Positions 1 to 12,680 of a DNA stretch of 64,000 nucleotides are shown piece after piece (positions within the stretch are counted from its first letter, which is position 1; each line of letters opens with the position of its first letter). The notes under the pieces were generated by a model, which saw nothing but the letters and a program-made list of their open reading frames with translations, had not been told where the DNA came from and made no database searches. The DNA comes from Paragyromitra xinjiangensis (taxonomy: Eukaryota; Ascomycota; Pezizomycetes; Pezizales; Discinaceae), in contig JBCAMK010000003.1 of the NCBI GenBank assembly GCA_038503065.1, forward strand, positions 3,410,001-3,474,000. Direction: 5' to 3'. The position numbers and the translations under genes were made by a program.

Positions 1-1340
1 AGATGCTAAAGAATGGAGAGAGGGCGCCACGGGAGGGAGAGATCATCAAATTGAAGAATCTCGCAAGGACTTTCCGAGAGCTTGCAGAAAAGGGGAAGAA
101 GGGGTTCTATGAAGGAGCTATTGCAGAGGCTATAGTTGAAGTTTTGAAGAATCGAGGGGGTGTTATGTCACTAGAAGATCTGAAGGCACATGGTGAACAG
201 GGAAGTGAGGAAACGGAGCCGATAAGTTTCGAGTATGAAGCAGCAAGTGTAAAAGTGTGGGAGCATTCGCCTAACGGCCAGGGACTAGTAGCTTTGATAG
301 CGTTGGGGATTCTTGAAAGTTTGCAAAAGAGAGGTGTCATCCCGGAATTCGGCAAGAGAGACGGGTACAAACATAATTCGGTGGAGTAAGTATTCTTGCC
401 ACAAAGGGCCGGTGTAGTAGCTCACTGGAGACACAAGATATCTCCATGCCATTATCGAGAGCCTAAGGATCGCTTTTTCTGACGGCCACTGGTGGATTAC
501 TGATCCTTCTACGGAAAAGGTCCCTACAAAAGAGTTATTGGACAAAGTAAGCTACCTGGGTCACGAATCAGCACTCGACAGAATTGACATTATTTAGACG
601 TATCTTGAGAAGCGCTCAGAGTTGTTCGATCCTTTGAAGGCAAATACCTCCATTCCCCACGGCTCCCCGGCTTTCCAATCTAGCGATACGGTTTATTTCT
701 CAATTGTTGACAAAGATGGCAACGGATGCTCCTTCATTAAGTACGCCTCTTGTACTCATAATGTCTCATGCAAACTCCCTCCCTCTGGGTCACATCGCTC
801 ACCACCAATAGTTCTAATTATGGTGGTTTCGGTTCCGCCATAATCCCTCGCGGATACGGCTTCACGCTTCAAAACCGCGGCAGCGGCTTTGTCCTCTCCC
901 CCTCTCACCCAAACCGTCTCACCCCCTGCAAGCGCCCCTATCACACAATCATCCCCGCGCTAATCACTAACGCGGTTACTGACACACTCCACGCAGTATT
1001 TGGCGTCATGGGCGGCTTCATGCAGCCGCAAGGCCACGTACAAGTGTTTCTAAATATGTGTGTGTGGGGCATGTCACCGCAGGAAGCGCTAGATGCGCCA
1101 AGGGTGAGTATTGGCAGTGGATATGATCCAAGAGATCCCATGGTAAGTGTTGAAGAAGGGGTGGGAAGAGATATTATTGAGGGGCTGAAGGAAAGGGGTC
1201 ATACAGTAAGGATTGTGGGAGGGGTAGGAAGGATGGCTTTTGGAAGGGGTCAAGTAATTCGGGTGAAGCACGATGATGATAAGAGGGTTTATAGCGCAGG
1301 AAGCGACCTGAGGGGTGACGGGCATGCTGTAGGGTATTAA
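1..1340 (+). CDS. gamma-glutamyltranspeptidase, 5'-partial
   Basis: Enzyme that removes or transfers the gamma-glutamyl group of glutathione; family members are self-cleaving Ntn hydrolases, usually secreted or membrane-anchored. The window begins inside the large subunit, so the true start is to the left. I join exons 1-385, 438-546, 598-740 and 812-1340 (introns of 52, 51 and 71 nt). The joined frame is open for 387 residues. It contains the family's large/small subunit junction: SSDTVYFS with the nucleophilic Thr at 688-690, followed by DGNGCSFI and, across the last intron, NSNYGGFGSAIIP. The C-terminal part (NRGSGFVLSPSHPN, GVMGGFMQPQGHVQV, SGSDLRGDG-like end) also matches. The apparent stops at about 387 and 595 lie inside introns, so the gene looks intact where visible. 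Very sure of the family, fairly sure of the splice sites. Confidence 0.92.
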
Positions 1341-1931
1341 GGCTTTTGACAGACCTTATCAATAAGCGACCTAGTTCATACGTATACATGGATACAGAAA
1401 GCTCGGATTCCTAAGCATCAAATTTACTGCATCTGTGCCCACACTAGTTTACGAATTGATTTGCTTGTCTCCTAGCCTACATCCACTACTAAAACTCCGA
1501 TTTCCACGATGACAAATTTACGATCACTATCTAAGCAGCATCCATCATGGCCAAAAACACTAAATCTAGACGCCCTCAAGTTCTCTCCCATACAAATATA
1601 CAAAGTAATCACTCTGTTCAAATCTACCTTAGCCACGTATTCAATAGTCGAAAAATCACATCCCGTCTAGGAATTCCTCCAGTGTCAATTGCCCATGGAC
1701 AGCGCTCGGGGAGCAATACTAGTTCAACTGTAGATAATTTCATTGACCCTATTCTGAGAGGAACCCCATTGATTTCCAGTGATATAAACACTTACCTCAC
1801 TGAAGGAAAAAATAGTAAAAATAGCACAGTAATAGCCCTCACAACGATGGGGAGAAAGGCGCTGTAGAGTGACAAAAAGGTACATTACACGGTCTTTTTT
1901 TTCTCTTATCATAATTCCACTGATTTCTGGA

Positions 1932-1951
1932 TACAAGAATATCGCATGCAA
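1932..1951 (+). repeat. 20-nt dispersed repeat, copy 1
   Basis: The 20 bases TACAAGAATATCGCATGCAA recur exactly at 15399-15418. Both copies are followed within about 50 nt by a GACTAG/AACTAG...GTACAC-like string, which suggests two remnants of one longer decayed element. Confidence 0.5.
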
Positions 1952-3990
1952 AAATTTATGGCGTCAAAAAAACCGATAAAGAACTAGTACACTACAGTCA
2001 CATTACAGTCATCACATCCATAAATATAGCATATCTCTACTAAATGCGACCTATTAGTCGACATCTAGACTCTAGCACCCTGCAAACCCAATCTGCTGTC
2101 ATTAGAATCAACACTCAAAAAGCTCTTGTTGTAGCGATGAGAATATAATTCCTAAAGTCCCCGATGGGGGGAGGGGGGGTTACCCCCGAGTACACACCCT
2201 CATGCACCCCTCAACGTCCACAAAAGCGTGCAGGGAACCTTTGTTTCGAGGAAACTGATAAAATAAAACAACTGCCAATTGCCAATTGCCAGACTAAATC
2301 TAACACAAATCACAAATGATATCACACATTAGATACCCCTCGTTCAGCTCGTCTAGATAATCGGCCCCCAACGCTATCACATCGGCACATACACCGGTCG
2401 CTACCAGACTAACCTAAGTGTTGTTGCCCCAGTTTTTGAGAAAGATGCGTGGCAGAGAACAGTCGGTCTGTATTTTGAAATTTTTTAGGGCAAACGTTTA
2501 TACGGAATTCGAAGTTGATATCGATCGGATTTTAAGACCATGGCTATGGATAATGATGACAGACTCCAGAATTCTGTGCCGCATGCATATGCTACGCAGG
2601 TGATCTCGATCCCGCCGCAGAATTGCGTATTACAGAACCTATTAAACGAAAGAATTCTACCAACCATGAGATTAAACCTGTAATCAAAGCCGCCCTTACT
2701 GGTTGATTTCAGCAGTAGATCCCTTTCTGCTTAGGTCAAGGAAAAAGCACGTGAAAGCTTGAGGGTCACGACCACGGTCCACTTCTATTGGGAATCGTCA
2801 GTGACGTCGTGCACAGATGTTTGTCTCAAATAATTTAGCTCTGGTCATGACCCCTCTAGTTTTCAGGAACTTATTCCCTGACCCAAATACATTTTGCAAA
2901 TCTCTTTAATTTCACCCGTAATCGCCCACGTCATACACCCTCAGCATGCCCTAGATACTACGAAAACATTGCATTTAAGCTCTTAGCCCCACACAGCCAA
3001 AGCAAGCATCACGCCATAGGGTGATAGGACGAGTTAATCCAAAAGACACTAACACGAATTGAAGTCCTCTACAAGCTTAGTGAAACTAGCATCAGAGGTA
3101 GAAATATATCTACATTGATTAAGATCCACAAAAATCTAAAGATTTGTGGACGTCGATTTAGTGAATATCGAGAATACCCTTGGCCCTATGATCCCTTGGC
3201 AGGTTCACCAAGAACGAGAAATGTGAGGGGCTTCACACAGTTCAACACGAGCGGAATATAGCTCCTCCTGTAACCGGCACCAAAATATGGCCAAAGACAA
3301 GCAAAATTTGTGAAATAATTCCATCATTTCTAGCTGCTTTTGCGACTAAAAATCGGAAAACCTGCAGATCGCAAAAACGGCAATTCATCACACCAACTGT
3401 AGAATCTAACCCTTAGCTCCGCCCGAATGCACTAAAGCTAGTGTTTTTGGGTTTAGAAACACCAACACCTCCAACGCTCATGAAATAGCTTAAATTTTCT
3501 GGTTTGTAGTGAAGGTATAGATCATCGTCCATCCAGGGAAGGCAGCGGAGAAAGAGGAAACCATCAAGATAAGTAACTAAAGAAAGCTGGTATCGGAAGA
3601 CAGTACGATTCGACGTTTTAGACGACTGAGTACTCCATGAGTAAAAATTCAAGCAAACACTACGATTTATCCAGCCTAGAGCGCGAGGTTCACAACCCTG
3701 AAACCACCAACAAAACCGCTGAGAAGATGACCACCCAACCATAAATTAGTCAAAGGTCCCGATCAACAATTTGATGTTACACGATACCGAACGGTTAGCG
3801 AATGATATGAAATTAGCGTAATAGATATCGATGACCGATAGCGATCACTAAAAATCGATGCTCGGCTTATCAACATTCTTCTTTCAATTCAATAGTAGTT
3901 ATATCCAGTAAGCATTTGCAAGTAATCTCACAAGATGCACGAAGACACCTTTTCTTACTTACTTCATTAAGTAGGTATGCGAGCCGCCAT

Positions 3991-4040
3991 AACCTGAAGG
4001 GTTGGATGCGTGTATGAACTATCAATCAATTAATCAATCA
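3991..4040 (+). repeat. GATT-type dispersed repeat arm, copy 1
   Basis: The stretch AACCTGAAGGGTTGGATGCG followed by TGTATGAACTATCAATCAAT closely matches 62861-62910 (AACCTAAAGGCTTGGATGCG, then CGTGTGAATTATCAATCAAT). The differences are mostly transitions. It ends in a run of ATCA units. No matching inverted arm was found upstream of this copy, so it may be one end of a decayed element. Confidence 0.55.
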
Positions 4041-7000
4041 GGTAGGCGTGCGACTTGTCATTTACGTAGAGCCCAAAACTCACCCACTCACTCTACTGGA
4101 TGTGGTCAACGATCATCATCGATACGCATCAGAAGAACTAGTAAGTAAATTTTTCAGCGATAGGTACTCGACTACGGGGCTTATCGCCAATCACAACTCA
4201 TCACTCGCAAACCATATAAGCCTCAGGTAACACAAATTGGACTGATCAGACCTACCAGACATATATCCAAGTATTCCATATTTCCAATTAAGATACCTTA
4301 CGCTTCCCAAAGTTTCAGATCGTTATTCTGTCCCGGTGTAACTGTAGCACATAAGCCTCCTTATGTTTAGTGATATAAGGTCGGAAGGGTTAGTTCTTAC
4401 AGTTTACCTTGGTGGGTACACAGATATTAACATTAATTATGCAGAATAGAGACACAGAAATTACCTAGATATACATAGCCAAGATTTAGTCAAGTTGTAT
4501 AACGCTAGACTTAAATTATACTAGTTCAGTAAATGGGGTTGTGGGTAAGTAGATCATGATCGCCTTAACATCTCTCAGAGCCATCCTCCGGCGCGGGATA
4601 ATGTGATTAAGCAGCACAGAAATCCTCATAAAATAAAACAAAATAGCTTTGACTGGGCTAAGTTCGCGTGATAGCTGACATAATTAACCGAAAACACTTC
4701 ACTCAAGGTTATGCAGTAGGTTTTCGTTTTACATCGCTAAACCCCCAAATCCATTCGAGCACTGCACGTACGCAACTCCATCGTTGGGCTAAATACAGGC
4801 CAGGCTGTTTCTCCACGAATCACAGTACATCACTCGAGACACCAGTTTAGCAAAGCAGCCGTGGGTGCTAATTATAATAGCAGAGCCCAAAACCGCTTAC
4901 TCACCAAATAAACCTCAACCAATTCTGGTGATCAGCACTCTCAAAGCTTCTGTTTGGATGCAGCCATAAGTGCTCTTCCATCGATCGGCAAAGCTTTACC
5001 CACTGATCATGACCCTCAATAGCTTTTCAAAAACAACCGCAGAATAATGACCTCATGAGTCCAGCCAACCATCGTCAGCCCTAGTTGAACCCACAGGCGA
5101 CTGTAGTCCTTTGTCACCCTTGAGCATAATCCTAGTTTGCGCTACTATGTACATATCTACGCATAATCAATCCATGGCGGAAGCTTATTCGTGTATCACC
5201 CTGCGTTTCACTGCTATCCAGGAAGACACTTGAAGTCCGTGTGACATGGTCGGCGATCAGAGCTAGCTGGGGTCAAAAGCATTTTCCCGGGTACACTGTC
5301 CAGACTTCTCAAATGACCAATCGAACAAGGCTGATAAGTACATGTACTTAGCACAAATCAAATAAATTACTCGATGTCGAGTATATCCGTTGAAGTAATT
5401 CATGCCTTAAATGCTGTCTCCCCGCATTTTTTGCTTTTAACGAGATACACGACTCGAGTAGTGCGCGCTAGAGTACATTTGACGTGGGAACTTTCGCATA
5501 CAACCTGCAGATGACGGGGGCCCAAAGTTTCGCTTGTGTTTTAATTCATCTGCGCGTTGGCGGCAAAGCCGACAGTTTCACGAGCCGGTATCGTAGGTAA
5601 CTGCATATACGGATTGTTTCCCCCCTCAAAAGTTAGTTGTTTGGACAGCTAAAATGCGTAAGAGCCCTCGGCAAAAAAAACCAACTGCACCTGACACAAC
5701 CTCGAGACCTCTCCGGCAAACAAATGTGGCCCATCAATAGATTCTCACTTTCTACCTTGCCTTTCCTTGTAGTTAGAGCTAATAAGCAACGAATTGAAGC
5801 TGTGAGCTGCACGATGCGAGCAGGGAAATAAGCCCACCTAGCCTCGCTTGGAACCACTAAATTTATCTAATAGGCAACTAAAGAAAGAGGTAAAATGTCA
5901 CCCGCAATTGCCTGCAAGAAGCACTAAAGATACCTCGGTGCGCATGCCTAGGCCTTCGTGGCAGCAAATAATGATTTCCATGCTGTTTGACGTCTAGGCA
6001 TATGCATACTAGGATTTTTTGTATGAATTTGTAAAGACTATCTCGGTTATTCATGGCCCGGTAAGCCAGCCCACCTAACTCAGGGAGAATGTAGAAGTCA
6101 AAAACCGACACACGCATGTTGCAATTGAACGAGGTAATGAGGCTCTGTGATCTGGTAGGCAGAAATGCACCATGCATAAGCACCATGCATCTTTAGCGTG
6201 CATGCGCATGTTGAGGCTCAAAAAGGTTGCCTTGTCACTAACTGCGTGCTACAAGCCGAACAGGAGCGATGGCCCCCTAAAAGCTTTGATAGAAATCTCT
6301 TATTGGATATCCCATCTACCTACCCCTGAAAAGTAAAGAAAGTCAACGAGGCCCTCGTCTACCTCGGATAGGAGTGGGTGACACGTCGTAGTAGGATCTA
6401 GAGACACAAATGCGAGAAAGGGCAAAAGGAAGAAAGCCAGCACAAGAAGAGTGGCATGCTTTCCTACCATGGAAGCTACTGCGTCAAAAAGCACTAGCAA
6501 CACTAATTCCTTGCATAGTACCCTCTTGAAACACCAACCTACTTACCAAAGCGCAGACACAATTGAAGAAAGAAAAGTAATTAAACTTGTGATAATAATA
6601 TTTTTTCTTCCCGCCGTAGCCCGAGAGTATGTTGTTTTGGGGTACCATATCCGAATTGAAGCGGGAAAACAAAAGAGTTCGCACATAAGCATTGCAATTG
6701 GCTAGGACGAGAGCTTCGGATTTGAACGGCTCAAGATTCCAGTTTATTCCCATTCCCCCGGGCCCCTAAGGAGATGTTTGCGTGCATGACTGGGATCAAG
6801 CCTGAAGAGAAATATACGTATCCACGAATTGAGGCTCTGACATGCTCTTATTTCCTTCTTTCTTTTTTAGTCACACCAGTTACTATAGCTATATAGTTAT
6901 TTATGACGATAACGGCTGAGAGTTTGATAATCTCGAATGTTTAGCCATCGAGACCATCTGTAGCGACTCGGTTTTGTGATCGTATCCACGCATCCACTAG

Positions 7001-9779
7001 CATAGATATCCCAAAGCTTTTATTACGAATTGAGTAATCTCCCGCACGGAAACTACGGAGCTTTCCCAGATGAACAAAACACTTAAACGTGTCCCAATCT
7101 TTTGCTACAATAAAAGGGTCTAAGGTCCTGTGTGTTATACTCTCAGATGCATGACTATATAAAACGCGATCGTTTGTAACTCCATATATAATACTTCGAA
7201 AAACAGCGGATAGGATGTAACCCATATCTTTTGGAGATGATTACACCCTACATTGAAGTAAGAGGAATCCCTGATGAGACCAAATATCTATCGACCCTCG
7301 GTCGAGATATTTATATTCGAGGGTTAGTTACGTATACTGGTGGCTCAAATATAATATACATCCCGATATGTCACGCAAATATTAGAAAAGGGGTATAGTT
7401 AGTTACAAATATCAAGCCAATTATGGCTCCTAGGCCTTCTAACTACGAAATTTCTAGCATAAACACCCCCTACTCCCCCTGCATACCTGTAACGTAAACA
7501 AAGCCCAGGCCTGTATAAACAACCAATCACACCCAACATTTTAGTTGGATCGGTCACTATTTTGGCCAACTTCGGCTTCTTGGTGACTACCTGTTTGTGC
7601 AACATTTTTCCCGTGCATTTGGGATACGCTGATAGATTGTTGGACAGCTTAGATCAATTCAGCCATACCATTGATAAAACGACACCGCATGCTGATAGAT
7701 CTACTGTTTCGATTGATAAACTAAGATAATACCGTGTGCTTTTCGATAGTCATCAATCTATTGGCTCTCATCATCATCGTAAACAAACCGTGAGCTACAA
7801 CTACCGTTACAGATCTCACGGAAAGATCATCGATTCTACATAGTTATTCATTGATCTTATCAGGACTGAAGCTATCTTCGCGATTAGTATACGTCGAACT
7901 TATTTTATTTACTGCCCAGCATCCAGCCGCCGCAACATGCCTTGTTCCGACCAAACGCCCAATCCTCATCAGTAAAACCTACCACTATTTTGCCGAATAA
8001 TTCATCTACAACATGGTTCGTTGTGGTAGGTTGTGGTTCGCGGAATGGATCCAAAACGTTAGCACCGCTTCATCCATCATGGCAATACCTATATACCAAG
8101 ACATATTCAACGTCCACAGCTATACATGCAAGGTGGCCAGTGCCTGCACTATGTTTGATTGATTCCTTAAGACCCTATTTCAACGTCTGTAACCCCTCTA
8201 ACTTGCACCCAATGCCCGATCGCCGTAATTCTGTTTGAGGCATTAAAAATATCATTCGTAGCGCTTTGCAGGAAGCTTACCAAGCTCTCGGGTCGCTGAT
8301 CACAGGTAGCTATAGGGGATAGGGCCATCTCCTTCCAACCTGAGACTACAGTGCAATGGAAGATTTGATCGTAACCTAGTGCATAAGCATGCAGACAATA
8401 CACAGGCAATATTAATCCCGGCAGTTCGGTATGCACAGCCAAACCCTCGGTATCTCGGGAAAGACCTATGGAGCAAGGGGTTTCTCCACCTCATTCTGCA
8501 TGAGTACATGTATGTAGATCAATCTTTCGCCATCCTAAGTTTCTTTTTTGCCCTGACACTTCCTATGAGATCATGGGTCTTAGATATTTCGTGTGCGTGT
8601 CGCTCTCGGAACCAGGACCCGTAAACCCCAGCTAACGTTTGTTTACTCAGTTAGATAGAAGGTAATACAAAACTCTTACACTATAACCGCCAAACAGTCA
8701 ATGGACTGGAAATATATACGGCTGCAGTACCAAGAGTCACAATACTCTGCCATCTACTAATGCATATGACGTACAAATTTTTGGAGGAAATATAAAAAAA
8801 TCGACTACGTAGACGTCGACTCAGCTCCCATTCGTACACAATATCCCATAGCCCTGGATATTAAAGGATTTGCCACAATACAAGTTAGCTTAGTATACAA
8901 ATACTGCTTCAGCTGAGCCTGGTGACGACTCAGAGCAGTACCCCTGCAGCTTGATCGGCTGCGCCTGTGGGGAGCCTGCACGCTTAAGTACGCCAGCCGC
9001 GGACCAAAGAAAGTGCCCACCCACAAAGTAATTGCATGCGTTCGCATCGGTGCAGGCTGATCTTATTTCCCGATTACTGTTTATGCCAGGGACAAACGCG
9101 GTCCCACGAGCGCAATACATGGTACGCATGTACGACAATAGCAGGGGTTATTGTGTAACAGTTTTTTTTAGCGAAACTACATTTTTATCCAGTTCCCCTC
9201 GCTCCGTGACCTGTGATCTGTGCCACATCAAGGTCTGCAATCCGAGAGGATCATGTAGATAGTGGTACGTACAAACCGGGTACGTATTCAGCAGATCTGT
9301 CAGCTTCAAAAACAAAGACAAAGGAGAAATACCTAAAGCATAGAATTGCCACGGAATTAACAACACACTCTAGGGCCCTTTTCTTTCACTCTCGAGCCTT
9401 CCTCAGCTTGCTGCCGGCCCCCATGCCAATTAATTTCCATTCCAAAGATGATGGGGATGTAGATACTATACAGGTCAAAAGGGTGCTCTGCACCTATGCG
9501 GCTCTTGATCAATACCCCCTCCGATCGAAGGCCCTACTCCCCTCCCCCACCCTAGCATGCAATCGATGGCTTGATAAAGAGAGCTGCTCTCCCTCCCACA
9601 GGCCTACTTTTAGAAAATTCCCAGTATCAATAGCTCTTCCTTTACTCCCCCGGGCACCCTTAAAACACTTCCTCCATTCACCCTTACAGCCACTTTATCA
9701 TCTACAATTGATCTGAGGTTTTATCTTTACGTTAAAGGTCCCCCACCGTATCTTCGTAAGTGTGTTGCGGAATTTTTCA

Positions 9780-12680
9780 ATGGACAACTTCTCCGCAAGT
9801 GCGCGCCTTTTACCAGGAGCCGGAGCCCCTGTAGCTACCGGCGGCGGATTATTTGACATTACAGCCATTCCGGGGTTCGATGTAGTTCAAAAATTATTTC
9901 TTAAATTGGGGATGGACACAAGTTTATTAGGCAAGTAATTACTATTCATTGACCCACCCATTTTCAGCTTGTTTTGGTCTCAAGTTCAACAATTTTTGTA
10001 CCCCTGCTCCTTTGGAGCCTGGTGATACGACACTGTATGAGATGCGCTGTTCAGCAAGCCTGTTGAAGATCTCCCAAGGGTTTCCTAGCTGAAAGACAGC
10101 TTCTATCTAATCATTGTTACTTTTGTTTCAGTTCCTCTCCAACACCTTCCATTTCTGTTTTTGTGTATCACCTCTAATAATTTCTCATAGTCACACTTGG
10201 AATGTCACTCACACTCCTCACATCTTTATTTTCGTTTTTCTCATATTCAATATCGTCTATTACGACCCTTACTCGTTTTATTTCAGCCAACTTGGTTTCA
10301 TCGGCGACCATACATTCCTCAGATGTAACCTACCTTTATGTGATGCGTTGGCTGGCTGTCAACCGTGTCTCTACCGATTGTCGACTTTTCTGCGTTACTA
10401 GTAGGAAGAATCCCATGAGTCATGCAGTAAAGAGATACAGCTCTTACGGTCCATATGGCGACGGTTCGGGGAGAAATGACGAGGATGACGATGAAGATGT
10501 TGAGGGTGACGATGGCGGAGGCTGTGAAGAAGATAGGCTTGGGCCGAAGCTCAAGTACACACCTGCACCCGGTAAGTGAATACGTTTCTCTCATAAGATC
10601 TATTTTAGCGGGTGTCAGCAGCGCTGTGGCTATGCACATACCATGTTCAGGACTAGCGGAACTATTCAAGAAGCGAAATCCCTCACCTATCATGTGCAAT
10701 GAAGATATGTGTGTCGTTTCACTGTTCTGAATTTCTTTTTTTACTTACCTGTTTATGGCCAATATACCCTTCCCTTGATATATACCGTTCATGAGTTTTT
10801 CGATTATCTTATCAGACCTCAAAATTCTTTCCTATTCGAGGCCAAAGGCTTGCTAACAGCCCTATTATAGGGTTTTTGCATTTCTGGTATAAAAAAAATC
10901 TGATTGTTATAAACCGTAAGCTGGATTTGTCCTACTACACAGGCGATATCCCTGATGAAACCATGGTGAGTGAACGCTATCTTCCTACACAACGGAAAAC
11001 TTAGTCTTGTACTCAAACATCAGCCCGCCACTGCGCTCCGGAGGGCAGTGAGGGCGGGAATGAGCATGAGCCTACGGGAAACTCCGTCCATCAACGAAAA
11101 AAAGCGTTAATAGGCATGTTTTATAGGTCTTAACAACTATTGGTCGCTCACCCACTCTCCTCCGTGAATTACTCGCCGAGGCACGCCGGGAATACCTCCT
11201 GGCACAGTCGAAGAAAACCATGGTTTACACTATCTCGCCCACCCCATTCGCCCAGAAAAATTGGGATCAAGGCCGCCACCGACCCTCCCGTGAAATTTCA
11301 ACTGTTATTTTACCCCCAGAATCGAAAAAAAATCTTCTCCGCGATGTTAAAGAATATCTCAACCCTGTCACGGCGCGTTGGTATGCCCAACGTGGACTAC
11401 CTTACCGCCGTGGATATCTTTTTTATGGCCCACCCGGAACAGGGAAGACTAGTTTGAGCCTTGCTCTTGCTGGAGAGCTCAAGGTACCACTTTATATCCT
11501 GAGTTTATCCACAGGAAGTCTTACGGACGAGACCCTTACAATGCTATTCGTTGGCCTCCCGAGAAAATGTATTGTCCTTCTAGAAGATATCGATTGTGCT
11601 GGTGTGCAGCGAGGTAACAGTCACATGGACGACGAATCTGAATGGGAGTCATCTGATGAAGAAGTTCAATCTGATGATGATTCCCGAAGTGGGGGCACAA
11701 AGGCCAAGTCTCTAAAATCAAGCAAAGAAAAAAAGAGATCCAGCAAAAGCGATGTCAACTCTTCGTTCTCCGCACAACAACATAAGCAACCCCGAATGTC
11801 TGTTAGCTTCTCCGGCCTCCTAAACGCCATCGATGGAGTCGCAAGTCACGAAGGAAGAATTCTTATCATGACGACAAATCATAGAGAAAGACTAGATCCT
11901 GCCCTTATTCGACCTGGGAGAGTCGACATGCAAATTGAGTTCGGATATGCTGGGAGGAATACTTTAGGGGAGATATTCAGAGAACTCTACTCACGAGTTG
12001 ATGGTATGGACTCGGCCACGATCGAAGAGGAAGAAGAGGTGTTCGGGGGTGAAGAGGAGCCACTGCTGCCACCAACGGAAAAGACAACCCGTGGCGAAAC
12101 GGATCGACATGCACAATACACAGCGAAAATTGCAGACCTCGCCGAAAAGTTTGCAGATATGATTCCAGCGGACAGATTTACTCCGGCCGAAATCCAAGGA
12201 TTCTTGATGTCTTATAAGCGAGCCCCGAGACTCGCCATTCAAAAACTCCCTGGATGGCTTAGCTCAAAACTCTTGGGGACTAGCGGGAAAGATAGCCGTG
12301 GGAGGACTAAGAACAAAAGTTCTAAGAAGACCCCGAAGGCTACGAAACCTGAGGAGGTGGTAGCTGAGATAAGACAAACCGATGTCGTTACCGCTCCAAG
12401 TGTTGGACTTAAAATAGTGCAAAATGGTATTGGTGGTGGTTTCACGGTCGAGAATTCAAAAATCGCGACGGAAGAAATTATTAGAGTACTTCACCAGATG
12501 GTGAAAGTTTCCGGGATCCCCGGCGGCTTTTCCACAGAGTTAAAGAATAGTTCTATGGAGCGAAGGACGAATGTCGCTGAGGGGTTGCAGTTAGGGCCCG
12601 GGAAAGAAGTTGAAGTTCAAGAAAGCAAAGTAAAGAAGGAGGCTAATGGCATAATGAAGTGTGGAATCCCCACTGTGTAA
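9780..12680 (+). CDS. BCS1-like mitochondrial AAA ATPase
   Basis: Member of the BCS1 branch of AAA ATPases; the founding member is an inner-membrane translocase that inserts the Rieske protein into complex III. Filamentous fungi carry several paralogues of unknown role. Exons 9780-9930, 10191-10571, 10871-10965 and 11127-12680 give 726 residues. A hydrophobic segment lies near residues 52-75, followed by the BCS1_N domain (VMRWLAVNRVSTD, PKLKYTPAPG, FWYKKNLIVINRKLD, GRSPTLLRELLAEARREY). The AAA domain has Walker A GPPGTGKT (310-317), Walker B CIVLLEDIDC (357-366), a sensor Asn in MTTN (457-460) and RPGR. An acidic, Ser/Lys-rich insert of about 60 residues separates Walker B from sensor 1. The Lys-rich tail is long for BCS1. 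The first intron appears to use a GC donor (GCAAGT). Single-copy complex III BCS1 is shorter, so this is more likely a paralogue. Confidence 0.88.

Larger units (their letters stand above)
1341..9779. other. gene-poor block, 8.4 kb
   Basis: I see no convincing protein gene here. Reading frames are short, lack recognisable domains, and several of the longer ones have no ATG start. It holds one half of a dispersed 20-nt repeat (1932-1951), a GATT-type repeat arm (3991-4040), a G-rich run near 2164-2180 and a small hairpin near 7285-7315. The texture, AT-leaning with many stops on all frames, is what decayed mobile DNA looks like in fungi that use RIP, but I could not compute RIP indices. A heavily degraded transposon could be present and unrecognisable by eye. 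Confidence 0.6.

Noticed and set aside
386..597. In-frame stops in the gamma-glutamyltranspeptidase, suggesting a pseudogene
   Set aside because: Removing two GT-AG introns of 52 and 51 nt gives a continuous family-like protein.
1547..1867. 106-codon frame
   Set aside because: No domain, AT-rich random-looking composition, inside the gene-poor block.
9213..9716. 167-codon plus-strand frame just upstream of the BCS1-like gene
   Set aside because: It begins with GTG, has no recognisable content and overlaps the probable promoter/leader.
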